A DNA stretch of 14,769 bases from JBFMDN01 sp040753915 (GCA_040753915.1 JBFMDN010000099.1:1-14769), one strand, 5' to 3'. Counted from the first letter of the stretch, positions 1-6,406 are shown. Made by a program: numbers and translations. Notes: a model not told the origin generated them from the letters alone.

Positions 1-2
1 CA

Positions 3-110
3 ACGTGCATGAGGAACTGGAATGCCATCTTGCAAAAGCTCGCGGAGCCACCCAGAAAGCGTCTTAACCAGTTGGAACGCCTGGCCCGAGTCTCATCGGA
101 GCCTGGGTAA
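3..110 (+). CDS. Possible 3' end of an unidentified gene (partial)
   Basis: The third plus-strand frame is open from the window edge to a TAA at 108-110. It gives about 35 residues rich in Leu, Arg, Lys and Glu, including the stretch LQKLAEPPRKRLNQLERLA. This could be an amphipathic C-terminal helix of a gene that starts outside the window. The second frame is also open to a TAA at 65-67, so the choice of frame is uncertain. If real, the gene converges on the saccharopine dehydrogenase-like gene. No family is recognised, and chance openness of a short edge stretch is a fair alternative. Confidence 0.25.
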   Translation, partial: TCMRNWNAILQKLAEPPRKRLNQLERLARVSSEPG

Positions 111-123
111 GTTAGCGCCTATG

Positions 124-157
124 CCCCGAAGCGGGGGAGAGGGTCAGGGTGAGGGGG
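124..157. repeat. G-rich dispersed-type repeat
   Basis: A small hairpin (CCCC, loop GAAGC, GGGG at 124-136) runs into a purine-rich tract with GAGAGGGTCAGGGTGAGGGG character. Similar tracts are common dispersed intergenic repeats in many bacterial genomes. Only one copy is visible in this window, so repeat status is inferred from its look. Confidence 0.35.
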
Positions 158-214
158 TGTGCCACGATTATCACGGACTGCCGGCTTTTGAGACACTTTC
201 CTTGTGGGTGCCCA

Positions 215-240
215 GGGCGGGCACAAGGCCCGCCCCTACG
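215..240. repeat. REP-like GC-rich hairpin with CCTACG tail
   Basis: A perfect 8-bp stem, GGGCGGGC (215-222) with GCCCGCCC (228-235), encloses a 5-nt loop and is followed by CCTACG (235-240). The hairpin at 4001-4017 has the same form and the same CCTACG tail, although its stem sequence differs. This suggests a family of REP-like intergenic palindromes. There is no nearby RAYT transposase gene in the window. Confidence 0.5.
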
Positions 241-365
241 GTGCCAACGAAGCGCTCACCACGTACACCGCGGTGCGGATACGGTACCGTATTTGTGCCG
301 TCGACCACTTAGTAGAGGATTTCATGATTACGGTCACGTATTCTGCCTCGACTCAGTTGGAGGTT

Positions 366-414
366 TGCGCTCTGAAGGAGCGCACCTTGAGTAGCCACAG
401 GTTTCAACCTGTGG
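366..414 (+). repeat. Two-hairpin composite repeat, copy 1
   Basis: The first hairpin is TGCGCTC/GAGCGCA (366-372 with 378-384, loop TGAAG). The second is CCACAGGTT/AACCTGTGG (395-403 with 406-414, centre TC). They are joined by a linker ending in TGAGTAG. Copy 2 lies at 567-614 on the opposite strand, with the linker 10 of 11 identical but both stems changed in a paired way. Confidence 0.65.
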
Positions 415-527
415 TTTGGCGGGGCATAACCCCTAACCGACCCTGAATGGGTCGACCAAGAGGTTTCTCATCGCCTGGTATAGGCACCGATCATGAATGA
501 GCCTTGGCTCTCGTGCAATCACATGGT

Positions 528-544
528 GGACCCCGTCAGGGTCC
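528..544. repeat. Small hairpin between the paired repeats
   Basis: GGACCC (528-533) and GGGTCC (539-544) form a perfect 6-bp stem with a 5-nt loop. A second small palindrome, GAGCC-TT-GGCTC, sits at 499-510. Both lie in the segment bounded by the two inverted composite repeats and may belong to the same element. Confidence 0.35.
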
Positions 545-566
545 TCCCTTGCTGGTTTTTCCATTC

Positions 567-614
567 CCGTGGGTTGAAACCCACGGCTACTCATGGTATG
601 CCCCTTCGGGGCAT
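567..614 (-). repeat. Two-hairpin composite repeat, copy 2 (inverted)
   Basis: Read on the minus strand, a hairpin ATGCCCC/GGGGCAT (loop GAA) is followed by the linker ACCATGAGTAG and then the hairpin CCGTGGGTT/AACCCACGG (centre TC). The order, linker and hairpin centres match copy 1 at 366-414, while the stem bases differ but still pair. The inverted arrangement of the two units resembles a BIME-like REP pair. Confidence 0.65.
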
Positions 615-731
615 GAAGCAATCAATGATCACCATCATTTCTCTTCTTAACACCCCTGAAATACGTAACTGTAGTTATGAAATTCGGTACTAAGGGCTAT
701 TGCCGAACATGGCGACCAAGTTCGTCCCAAG

Positions 732-1913
732 TCACGCGATAAGTGTTGTAGAAGTCTCCTCTACAGGGATGTCCTTGGACAGTTCCTCGAAGAATGTCTC
801 CTGGTCTACGATACCCTCCGGGGCGAACACCCCCGGACCGGTCAACTGACCGCGCACGAGCATGAGGGCTCCCAACACCGACGGCAACGCTGTAAGCACG
901 TCCGCAGGCGCACCACACCCAAAAGAGAAGCGAGCCGGTCGTCCATCCTTCGCTCCGCGAACTTCCGCCCTGAGTACGACGCCTTCGATCCCGAATTCTC
1001 CGTAGGAATTGACCACCTCAGATACCATATTCAGAACCAGGTCCGGCGCGAGCTCAGGCAGAGCCAACACTATGTAAGTGGCAACCGTTCTGGCCGGAAG
1101 CTTCTGGCCAGCGACGGTTATCTCCTTCGTGTCAGCGAGACCGAGCCTTTTCCAGGACATGGCTAGCTCCTCAAAGCTCTTGGGCCAGACGCCACCAAAA
1201 TTCGCGACGTTCTTCACCCCCGGGATATACCGTGGTAGGGTAACCGGTTCGGGATGACCGACCTCGGCTACTTCGAACAGGCCTATCGGCGCCACAAAGT
1301 CCATGGCCTTTCGGTTCGAGACTGCCGGCATTTTCACCCAATTCCCATCGCGATACGTTTCGATCTCCCCAGTCACAGCGTGGAAATAGTGATCCACAAT
1401 TGCGGGACCGGTCATCTTCGGGTCAACTGCCGTCCAGGCCCATGCCGTGTCTATATCGTAGACCTCATCGAGGCGGTCTGCTCCACGTCTGGCCATCAGG
1501 TTGGTAATCCCCGGCGTCGCCCCCAAGCCGACCACCACTGTCACCCCCCTCGTCCTCGCTTCTTCGTGTAAGGAGAGTATCTTGATTGTGGGCTCCCCTT
1601 CGTCGCAGATGTCCACGAGGTCCGTACCGGCCTCGATGGCTGCCTTTGCGATCAGTTCACCGTACCGGTAGAACGGTCCGACGGTGTTGATGATTACGTC
1701 CGCGCCCTGCATCATACGGATCAAAGCGGGAAGATCATTGACGTCCGCGAAGGCAGCGGACGTACGGCCGCCGATGTCCGCAACCAGCCTTTCCGCGGCC
1801 GCCAGATTGTAGTCCGCCACAACTACTTCGATGTCGGGCGCCTTTCTCACGAGCTCTTTCACTCCGCAGGAGCCTATATGCCCCGCCCCGCCTAAGGCCA
1901 CAACTTTGGCCAT
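732..1913 (-). CDS. Saccharopine dehydrogenase-like NAD(P)-binding oxidoreductase
   Basis: This 393-residue protein has an N-terminal Rossmann fold: GGAGHIGS at residues 8-15, and Asp34 at the end of the second strand, which favours NAD(H) over NADP(H). The segment around 76-105 (NTVGPFYRYGELIAKAAIEAG, then DLVDICDE) is typical of the saccharopine dehydrogenase superfamily. The C-terminal two thirds would be the catalytic domain, and the length is normal. The ATG is preceded by AAGGAGG (1920-1926). It is the last gene of the tetR-amidohydrolase unit, 118 nt after the amidohydrolase. The family includes enzymes of lysine metabolism, carboxynorspermidine synthesis and many uncharacterised oxidoreductases. 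The true substrate cannot be read from the sequence. The gene is complete. Confidence 0.85.
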   Translation of the reverse strand: MAKVVALGGAGHIGSCGVKELVRKAPDIEVVVADYNLAAAERLVADIGGRTSAAFADVNDLPALIRMMQGADVIINTVGPFYRYGELIAKAAIEAGTDLVDICDEGEPTIKILSLHEEARTRGVTVVVGLGATPGITNLMARRGADRLDEVYDIDTAWAWTAVDPKMTGPAIVDHYFHAVTGEIETYRDGNWVKMPAVSNRKAMDFVAPIGLFEVAEVGHPEPVTLPRYIPGVKNVANFGGVWPKSFEELAMSWKRLGLADTKEITVAGQKLPARTVATYIVLALPELAPDLVLNMVSEVVNSYGEFGIEGVVLRAEVRGAKDGRPARFSFGCGAPADVLTALPSVLGALMLVRGQLTGPGVFAPEGIVDQETFFEELSKDIPVEETSTTLIA

Positions 1914-2031
1914 GATGAACCTCCTTGGTCTGTGGTTGGTCTGTGCTCTGCCTGTGCTCTAGAGAGCAACGCTGCGATTGAGCGCCGCCACACAATGCGC
2001 ACGCCGATGCCCCTTGCCCCTATATGCGAAA

Positions 2032-2949
2032 TCAGGTCGACACGTCGAGGAGCCTCGCCGCATTTTCGTAATAGATCAACCGCTCGAGAGACTTATCGCC
2101 ACCGCACGCCTTGGCCACGGATCGGATGTTGGTCTTGCGATCACCCCACGGCCAGTCAGACGCATACATGACGCGTTGGGGGCCGAAAGCCCTTATAAGC
2201 TCCTTTATCGCGCTCGGCGACTGAAACGAGGTGTCCACATAAACGTTCTTCCGGCCGGCGAAAAGGTCGATGATCTCCCGGTATTGAAACAGGCCAGCGT
2301 GACCGACTATGAACGCAACTTCCGGAAAAGATGTGCATAGCTTCACCGCATCCTGTGGGCTCCCATACGCTGGCTCTTGCATCTCCTTTTTTTCGCGGCC
2401 TAGGTAATAGGAGTAGACCCCGCAGTGGAACAGGACCGGTAGTCTGTGTGTCCCAAAGGCTTCCACCACCTTGAAGGTCTTGTCGCTAAAAAGTGGCTCT
2501 CTCTGAATAATGGGGTGAAGCTTCAATCCCTTCGCACCTTCTGCAACGTCTCTGTCCAGAATTTGCGTGGGATCCTGATCGAGCGAAAAATCGAAGCTGG
2601 TAAAGGGTACGATGCCAGAGTCGGTTTGTGCTGCCTTCTTGAGATCGCAAAAGGTCACGTACGGCGCTATGGGCATGCAAGCAGAGATCAGAACGTGATT
2701 ATCGTCCATTGACTTCCTGAAATTCTCAAGCGTGGCGGTCAGGTTGCGGGCGCGGGCGGCCTTGGTAACCTGGTCTTGAAGCAGGCTCTTGAACGCCCAC
2801 TCAGTAACGGGGTTCGTCTTGTACAACCCCAGCTCCGCCACGGATATGAAGTCAAGCACTCGCTGCTTCTTCACCCCTATGTGATAAATCAGCTTGCCGC
2901 CATCAGGGCTGAGGATGTCGCCAAGGTGCGTGTGGACGTCAATGATCAT
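2032..2949 (-). CDS. Amidohydrolase family 2 (TIM-barrel metal hydrolase/decarboxylase)
   Basis: This 305-residue protein starts at once with the metal motif DVHTHLG (His6, His8). It keeps the rest of the expected site: GLKLHP around residues 141-146, His175 in PVLFHCG, His217 in VGHAG and Asp265 in ASDWPWG. The end carries the family's ENAARLL signature. Members cleave C-N, C-O or C-C bonds; many are decarboxylases or lactonases of ring-cleavage pathways. The start ATG has a strong AAAGGAGG ribosome site (2956-2963). It lies 111 nt downstream of the TetR gene, and that spacer holds one of two matching operator-like sites. The partner dehydrogenase suggests a short catabolic route, but the substrate is unknown. 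Confidence 0.88.
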   Translation of the reverse strand: MIIDVHTHLGDILSPDGGKLIYHIGVKKQRVLDFISVAELGLYKTNPVTEWAFKSLLQDQVTKAARARNLTATLENFRKSMDDNHVLISACMPIAPYVTFCDLKKAAQTDSGIVPFTSFDFSLDQDPTQILDRDVAEGAKGLKLHPIIQREPLFSDKTFKVVEAFGTHRLPVLFHCGVYSYYLGREKKEMQEPAYGSPQDAVKLCTSFPEVAFIVGHAGLFQYREIIDLFAGRKNVYVDTSFQSPSAIKELIRAFGPQRVMYASDWPWGDRKTNIRSVAKACGGDKSLERLIYYENAARLLDVST

Positions 2950-3000
2950 GACTGGCCTCCTTTAGGAGATGATGGAAGGGTCGAGAAGCAAACCGGACAG

Positions 3001-3021
3001 GAGAGTGATCGGTCTCTCTCT
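3001..3021 (-). promoter_or_regulatory. Operator-like site upstream of amidohydrolase
   Basis: GAGAGTGATCG, a variable base, TC, a variable base, then CTCTCT: 19 of 21 positions match the site at 3716-3736 upstream of tetR. GAGAG and CTCTC arms flank a TGATCG core. Its place between tetR and the amidohydrolase gene suggests the TetR protein controls the downstream genes as well as itself. No convincing -35/-10 pair was found next to this copy. Confidence 0.55.
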
Positions 3022-3060
3022 CCGGAGCCAAGCACATTTTCTTGCACTGCGGACAATCTC

Positions 3061-3699
3061 CTACTCCAACATCATCCTGATCGACTGCATGATGATCTCG
3101 ATTGCCGCTTCTGCCGACATGGCGCCGATCTCGTCACCAAAATAGACCATGAATCGACTCTCAAAATGCTTGGATACCAAGGAATACGCCAGCAAGCTCA
3201 CGTGGTTGTCTATGAAATACGCCACTGCGGCATCCGCGAGCTCTTTGTTGATCTCACCGTTAGCTTTTCCTCTCCTCACGAGCTCCAGCCAGAATCGCTT
3301 GGCCTCTCCCTCGATCTTCCCCGACAATGGTGGCGCCACGTTATTCATCGAGCAGGAACCGATATTTACATACAGCATCAACAGCTCGGGCTGTTTTTCG
3401 GCCAGGGCGACCAGGTCCTCAAAGATATGACGGACTGTCTCGTATACCGACGCGTTTCGGTCAAGATTCTTCTGAAACAGTTCCGAGACCATAATCTGGA
3501 CAGCGTAATCAAAGACTCCCACGAAGAGAGCTTGCTTGTTCTCGAAGTACTTGTACAGGGCGCCATTGGAGATCCCGGCCTTGTGGCAGATGTCGGCCAC
3601 ATTGGCTTGGTGGAAGCCTTTGAGGGCAAAGACCTGAGCTGCGGCAGAGAGGATGGCCTCTTGTTTGGTTTCGGGCAATTTGCGGAACGCGCTTAACAT
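3061..3699 (-). CDS. TetR/AcrR-family transcriptional regulator
   Basis: This 212-residue protein has the TetR N-terminal DNA-binding domain. ILSAAAQVFALKGFHQANV at about 16-34 leads into the helix-turn-helix VADICHKAGISNGALYKYF (about 34-52). The rest is a helical ligand-binding and dimerisation domain without recognisable identity. Length is typical. The ATG at 3699 has only a weak ribosome site (AAGG about 10 nt away). It is the first gene of the unit with the amidohydrolase and dehydrogenase. A near-palindromic operator-like site lies between its -35 element and its start codon, as expected for autorepression. The inducer is probably a substrate or intermediate of the downstream enzymes; this is inference. 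Confidence 0.9.
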   Translation of the reverse strand: MLSAFRKLPETKQEAILSAAAQVFALKGFHQANVADICHKAGISNGALYKYFENKQALFVGVFDYAVQIMVSELFQKNLDRNASVYETVRHIFEDLVALAEKQPELLMLYVNIGSCSMNNVAPPLSGKIEGEAKRFWLELVRRGKANGEINKELADAAVAYFIDNHVSLLAYSLVSKHFESRFMVYFGDEIGAMSAEAAIEIIMQSIRMMLE

Positions 3700-3713
3700 G
3701 GGGGGCTCGCCTT

Positions 3714-3736
3714 GAGAGAGTGATCGCTCCCTCTCT
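3714..3736 (-). promoter_or_regulatory. Operator-like palindrome upstream of tetR
   Basis: The 20-bp segment 3714-3733 is a near-perfect palindrome centred between 3723 and 3724, with 8 of 10 pairs matching. It overlaps the predicted -10/start region of the tetR promoter. Positions 3716-3736 recur at 3001-3021 with 19 of 21 identities. The likely role is binding of the adjacent TetR-family repressor. Confidence 0.6.
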
Positions 3737-3760
3737 ACATCCGCGCGGCCCTCCTGTCAA
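3732..3760 (-). promoter_or_regulatory. Sigma-70-type promoter for tetR
   Basis: On the minus strand a consensus -35, TTGACA (3755-3760), is followed after 17 nt by TAGAGA (3732-3737), a weak -10. The operator palindrome overlaps the -10 and the expected start site. The -35 is clear; the -10 is poor, so exact placement is tentative. Confidence 0.45.
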
Positions 3761-4000
3761 GTTCTATTTCTCGACAATCGCATATTCTTCCGCCACCCTG
3801 AGGCTCGTATGCCTTAACCTAGACCACATGGAAGACCTGTCTCGCCAATCTGTTCATCCGCGATTCCCGCTTCCGGGGCCCATCTCCGAGCTTTTGTGAG
3901 ATCTTCTTTCAGTGTCGGAGACACCAGAGCATTCATGTCCTATGTACGCCTCTCCCCGGATTACCCCCGCATAGGGCGGGCTGTGCCTTCCGCTCCTCTT

Positions 4001-4023
4001 GTCGGGCAGAGCCCGACCTACGA
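4001..4023. repeat. REP-like hairpin with CCTACG tail
   Basis: GTCGGGC (4001-4007) and GCCCGAC (4011-4017) form a perfect 7-bp stem with an AGA loop, followed by CCTACG. The tail and layout match the hairpin at 215-240 although the stems differ. Confidence 0.5.
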
Positions 4024-4040
4024 CTGCGCCATGGTGTACT

Positions 4041-4049
4041 TGGTATAAT
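4041..4049 (+). promoter_or_regulatory. Extended -10 promoter (TGG-TATAAT)
   Basis: A perfect TATAAT (4044-4049) is preceded by TG one base upstream, which is the extended -10 motif. No -35 match is seen at 16-18 bp, which extended -10 promoters often lack. Transcription would start near 4056 and run rightward toward the small membrane protein gene, meeting a weak terminator-like hairpin at 4233-4254. Confidence 0.45.
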
Positions 4050-4232
4050 CGCGACATAATCGCGAATGCAAAGTTAATGCAGATGCCTCTGAGGCTTTCT
4101 TGCGATGGCTAGATCGGCAGTGTCGCTGTCCTTCGTGTAGTTTCTAGGCATCACAACACAGGACTGACAGCCTGCGTAGCAGAATTCAGGAGCAAACACC
4201 TGAGAATGAGCCAAGCCGCTTCATGTTTCATG

Positions 4233-4254
4233 TTCGGGTGTCACCTGAATTTTT
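4233..4254 (+). terminator. Weak intrinsic terminator-like hairpin
   Basis: TTCGGG (4233-4238) pairs with CCTGAA (4244-4249), including one G-T wobble, and is followed by TTTTT (4250-4254). The stem is short. With the promoter at 4041-4049 it would define a transcript of about 200 nt, or act as an attenuator upstream of the membrane protein gene. Confidence 0.3.
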
Positions 4255-4305
4255 CTCAAGGAAGATGCCTGGAAACGGATCCATCGACCATCACGTCGCA
4301 CGTTG

Positions 4306-4314
4306 TGGTATTCT
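4306..4314 (+). promoter_or_regulatory. Possible extended -10 for the small membrane protein gene
   Basis: TGG followed by TATTCT (4309-4314) resembles an extended -10, about 40 nt before the ATG at 4356. No good -35 is present. Low certainty. Confidence 0.25.
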
Positions 4315-4355
4315 GAAAAATGCGAAGTGCTTTCCAGGGAGGGGGCCGTCCAACC

Positions 4356-4712
4356 ATGATTCTGCCGTTCCGCGGGCACGGATACCTCGTAGTCGTTTTC
4401 TACGTAGGATCACTGATCCTCACTCAGCTCGTTGTCGATTCGATTATGGGCGAGGGAGTTTATACCGCACACGCTTGGCCAAAGTATATCGCTGTCGCCA
4501 TAGGAGCGGCTCTTTGCTGGATAGTGGGTAGCTGGCTCAATTCAGCTCAGGCGCCGAAGAGGCTCTTGGATCTGGATACCGGCGAGGAATTCGTCCAACC
4601 TCCGCCAAGCCATGAATTCCTGTATCTCAAAGTGGAATACTGGGGCCTTATTGGAGCCATCGCGTGCGTCGCGATAACCTTTCTCGGCGAATTCGACGTG
4701 GTACGTTTCTGA
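4356..4712 (+). CDS. Small three-helix membrane protein of unknown function
   Basis: This 118-residue protein has three likely membrane helices: about 9-29 (GYLVVVFYVGSLILTQLVV), 44-62 (YIAVAIGAALCWIVGSWL) and 94-112 (EYWGLIGAIACVAITFL). A charged loop with a GEEF and a PPPSHEFLYL segment lies between helices 2 and 3. The frame extends upstream to 4320, but the ATG at 4356 is preferred: a purine-rich AGGGAGGGGG stretch precedes it and MILPFRGHGYL resembles the start of small inner-membrane proteins. It is the only complete plus-strand gene in the window and stops 23 nt before the end of the convergent rhomboid gene. I do not recognise a named family, and no function is assigned. Confidence 0.7.
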   Translation: MILPFRGHGYLVVVFYVGSLILTQLVVDSIMGEGVYTAHAWPKYIAVAIGAALCWIVGSWLNSAQAPKRLLDLDTGEEFVQPPPSHEFLYLKVEYWGLIGAIACVAITFLGEFDVVRF

Positions 4713-4741
4713 TTTCAATGCAAGGGATCAAAAAATCAGAA
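4707..4741. terminator. Inverted repeat over both convergent stop codons
   Basis: TTCTGATTT (4707-4715) and AAATCAGAA (4733-4741) are perfect 9-bp complements separated by 17 nt. One arm contains the TGA of the membrane protein gene and the other the TGA of the rhomboid gene. It could serve as a shared terminator for both directions. The stem is AT-rich and there is only a short A-run, so this is tentative. Confidence 0.3.
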
Positions 4742-5434
4742 TCGCGCCATAAAATTCGGTCGAGGAGGACGCTTGGGAAAGATCCACAGAAGAGCAATTC
4801 CTACTACAAATCCACCCATGTGAGCCCAGTATGCCACGCCCCCAACTTCTTGCCCTGCACCGTACTGGGCGGTCCCTGCAAGAAGCTGAAAAAAGAACCA
4901 AAATATCAGGAATACGTAGGCGGGGATTTCCACAAAACGAATCAAGACAAAAATGATGAAGAGGGTGAGCACCCGAGCACGGGGATAGCTTATGAGGTAT
5001 GCACCGAGCACCCCTGATATTGCGCCGCTGGCACCCACCATGGGAAGCTTTGAGGCGGGATCGAAGACAATGTGGAGAATTGCAGCCCCTATACCGCACA
5101 AGATGTAGAAGAGAATGAACTTAACATGGCCCAGCCGATCTTCTATGTTGTCGCCAAATATCCACAGGAACCACATGTTCCCGATTACGTGCATCCAGCC
5201 TCCGTGCATGAACATGGAGCTCATGAGGGGCACGATGGCGTTGGACCACACGCCACCTTCGTACCTCCCCGCTGTGACGAATCGCAAGGGAATCAGGCCG
5301 TACTCGAAGACGAATCGGTTTAGCTCCGGCCCCAGCGATACCTCGTAGAGCCAGACGACAGAGTTGATCGCTATGAGACCTATCGTAGCGATCGGGACAG
5401 TTCCTGACGGTGTGCTATCTCGCAGAGGAATCAT
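4736..5434 (-). CDS. Rhomboid-family intramembrane serine protease
   Basis: This 232-residue polytopic protein has the full rhomboid signature. HGGWMHVIGNMWFLWIFG (77-94) supplies His82 and Asn86 near the oxyanion site, GASG (134-137) supplies the nucleophile Ser136, and AHMGGF (204-209) the catalytic His205. About six membrane helices are seen, with a long loop after helix 1. It should cleave membrane-protein substrates within the bilayer. The frame opens seven codons earlier with a GTG at 5455. The ATG at 5434 is chosen because AAGGA lies 7 nt upstream (5442-5446) and MIPLRD is a common rhomboid start. It lies 99 nt downstream of the Mrp-type ATPase gene and may be cotranscribed. Its substrate is unknown. 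Confidence 0.9.
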   Translation of the reverse strand: MIPLRDSTPSGTVPIATIGLIAINSVVWLYEVSLGPELNRFVFEYGLIPLRFVTAGRYEGGVWSNAIVPLMSSMFMHGGWMHVIGNMWFLWIFGDNIEDRLGHVKFILFYILCGIGAAILHIVFDPASKLPMVGASGAISGVLGAYLISYPRARVLTLFIIFVLIRFVEIPAYVFLIFWFFFQLLAGTAQYGAGQEVGGVAYWAHMGGFVVGIALLWIFPKRPPRPNFMARF

Positions 5435-5533
5435 GTCTCCGTCCTTGGCGCGCACTGACCTCTGAGCATAACACTATTCCAGCGCCCGGAGAAGAAGACA
5501 AGAGACCACCGGGCAAACCGGCCTTCTAGCGTC

Positions 5534-6406
5534 TCAATGCCTCTTCATGCGAGCTGGAGAGAGGGCCAACATGGGTCCGATGATCTGATCGAACGCGGCC
5601 GCTGCCGGAGAGGTAGCATATTCCAGGACAAAGGGGGTCCCGTCATCGGAAGCAGTTACCATTCGGGGGTCAAGCGGGATACGTCCGAGGAATCGGAACC
5701 CTGTCTCTCGCGCTAGCTCCTCCCCTCCCCCGCTCTTGAACAGATGGTGGGATGCGCCGCATTCTGGACAGACAAACCCGCTCATATTCTCCACTATCCC
5801 GAAAACCGGCATACCGAGGCTCTTGCAGAACCTGACCGATTTCTTCACGTCTTTCACCGCGAGACGCTGGGGGGTCGTGACTAGAATGGCCTGGGAACGG
5901 GGCGGAGCCATCTGACATATGGACAGAGGCTCGTCACCTGTGCCGGGAGGGGCATCGACCACGAGAAAATCCAGGTCTCCCCACTCAACCTCGGCTATGA
6001 ACTGGCGTATAACCCGGTGCTTCATAGGTCCACGCCATATGACCGCTTCCTCCGGATGGTCTTTGAGCACGAATTCAACGGACATGACTTTGAGGTTGTC
6101 ATTATACCGAACAGGGGCGAGTCCTTTTCCGGAACCGCTCAGGGCCGCTTTCCCTTCCAGCTTCAGCAGAGTTGGAACACTGGGCCCGTGCAGATCGATA
6201 TCCAGGAGCCCCACTTGCCTGTCCGAGGCTGCAAGTGCGGCTGCAATATTGACAGCGACAGTGCTCTTGCCTACTCCGCCTTTTCCGGAGAGAACCATGA
6301 AGGTGTTTTCGATTCGTGTGAGACTGTCTGCGAGCATGAGATCTTCCCGCAGTTCTTCGATCTCCTCTTTGGACAATGGCGGCTTACGTCTTTGCGTGGT
6401 TGTCAA
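5534..6406 (-). CDS. Mrp/NBP35-type P-loop ATPase (Fe-S cluster carrier)
   Basis: This 290-residue protein has the deviant Walker A GKGGVGKS (41-48), an Asp-rich switch at DIDLHGPS (69-76), the DAPPGTGD motif (151-158) and a C-terminal CPEC pair (Cys213, Cys216). This matches Mrp/ApbC/NBP35 proteins, which bind a bridging 4Fe-4S cluster at the dimer interface and deliver it to apoproteins. The start is a TTG at 6406, supported by AAGGA 8 nt upstream (6415-6419); no in-frame ATG is nearby. It follows hdrB by 101 nt in the same direction. The locus upstream encodes proteins with about a dozen or more Fe-S clusters, so a cluster-assembly role for them is a reasonable inference. Confidence 0.88.
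   Translation of the reverse strand: MTTTQRRKPPLSKEEIEELREDLMLADSLTRIENTFMVLSGKGGVGKSTVAVNIAAALAASDRQVGLLDIDLHGPSVPTLLKLEGKAALSGSGKGLAPVRYNDNLKVMSVEFVLKDHPEEAVIWRGPMKHRVIRQFIAEVEWGDLDFLVVDAPPGTGDEPLSICQMAPPRSQAILVTTPQRLAVKDVKKSVRFCKSLGMPVFGIVENMSGFVCPECGASHHLFKSGGGEELARETGFRFLGRIPLDPRMVTASDDGTPFVLEYATSPAAAAFDQIIGPMLALSPARMKRH

Larger units (their letters stand above)
111..731. other. Gene-free stretch with palindromic repeats
   Basis: About 620 bases show no convincing gene. Short open frames here have atypical composition (runs of Pro, Arg and Ser) and cross palindromes. The stretch contains a G-rich repeat at 124-157, a GC-rich hairpin at 215-235, two inverted copies of a two-hairpin element (366-414 and 567-614) and further small hairpins between them (499-510 and 528-544). 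It lies downstream of the saccharopine dehydrogenase-like gene. No clear T-tract terminator for that gene was seen. Confidence 0.6.
3761..4355. other. Long intergenic region with REP-like hairpin and possible RNA
   Basis: About 600 bases separate the divergently oriented tetR gene and the small membrane protein gene. Visible content: a REP-like hairpin (4001-4017), an extended -10 box (4041-4049), a tandem 11-nt near-repeat of ATAATCGCGA (4045-4066), a 7-bp long-range complementarity (4082-4088 with 4146-4152) and a weak hairpin plus T-run (4233-4254). No open frame here looks coding. Confidence 0.55.

Noticed and set aside
433..621. A 62-residue minus-strand open frame in the left repeat region
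   Set aside because: It runs through copy 2 of the two-hairpin repeat and the small hairpins, so its openness comes from repeat sequence.
1955..1968. Small hairpin TGCTCT-AG-AGAGCA before the saccharopine dehydrogenase-like gene
   Set aside because: It shows no match to the operator-like sites or to a terminator, and six-pair stems are expected by chance.
2776..3696. A 306-residue plus-strand open frame opposite tetR and the amidohydrolase start
   Set aside because: It covers the whole tetR gene in antisense and both operator-like spacers, and shows no domain features.
3854..4057. A 67-residue minus-strand open frame
   Set aside because: It crosses the REP-like hairpin at 4001-4017, lacks a ribosome site and has no protein-like character.
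5509..5533. CCGG/CCGG hairpin with a pyrimidine-rich stretch after the Mrp-type gene
   Set aside because: The stem is only four pairs and there is no uniform T-run, too weak to call a terminator.
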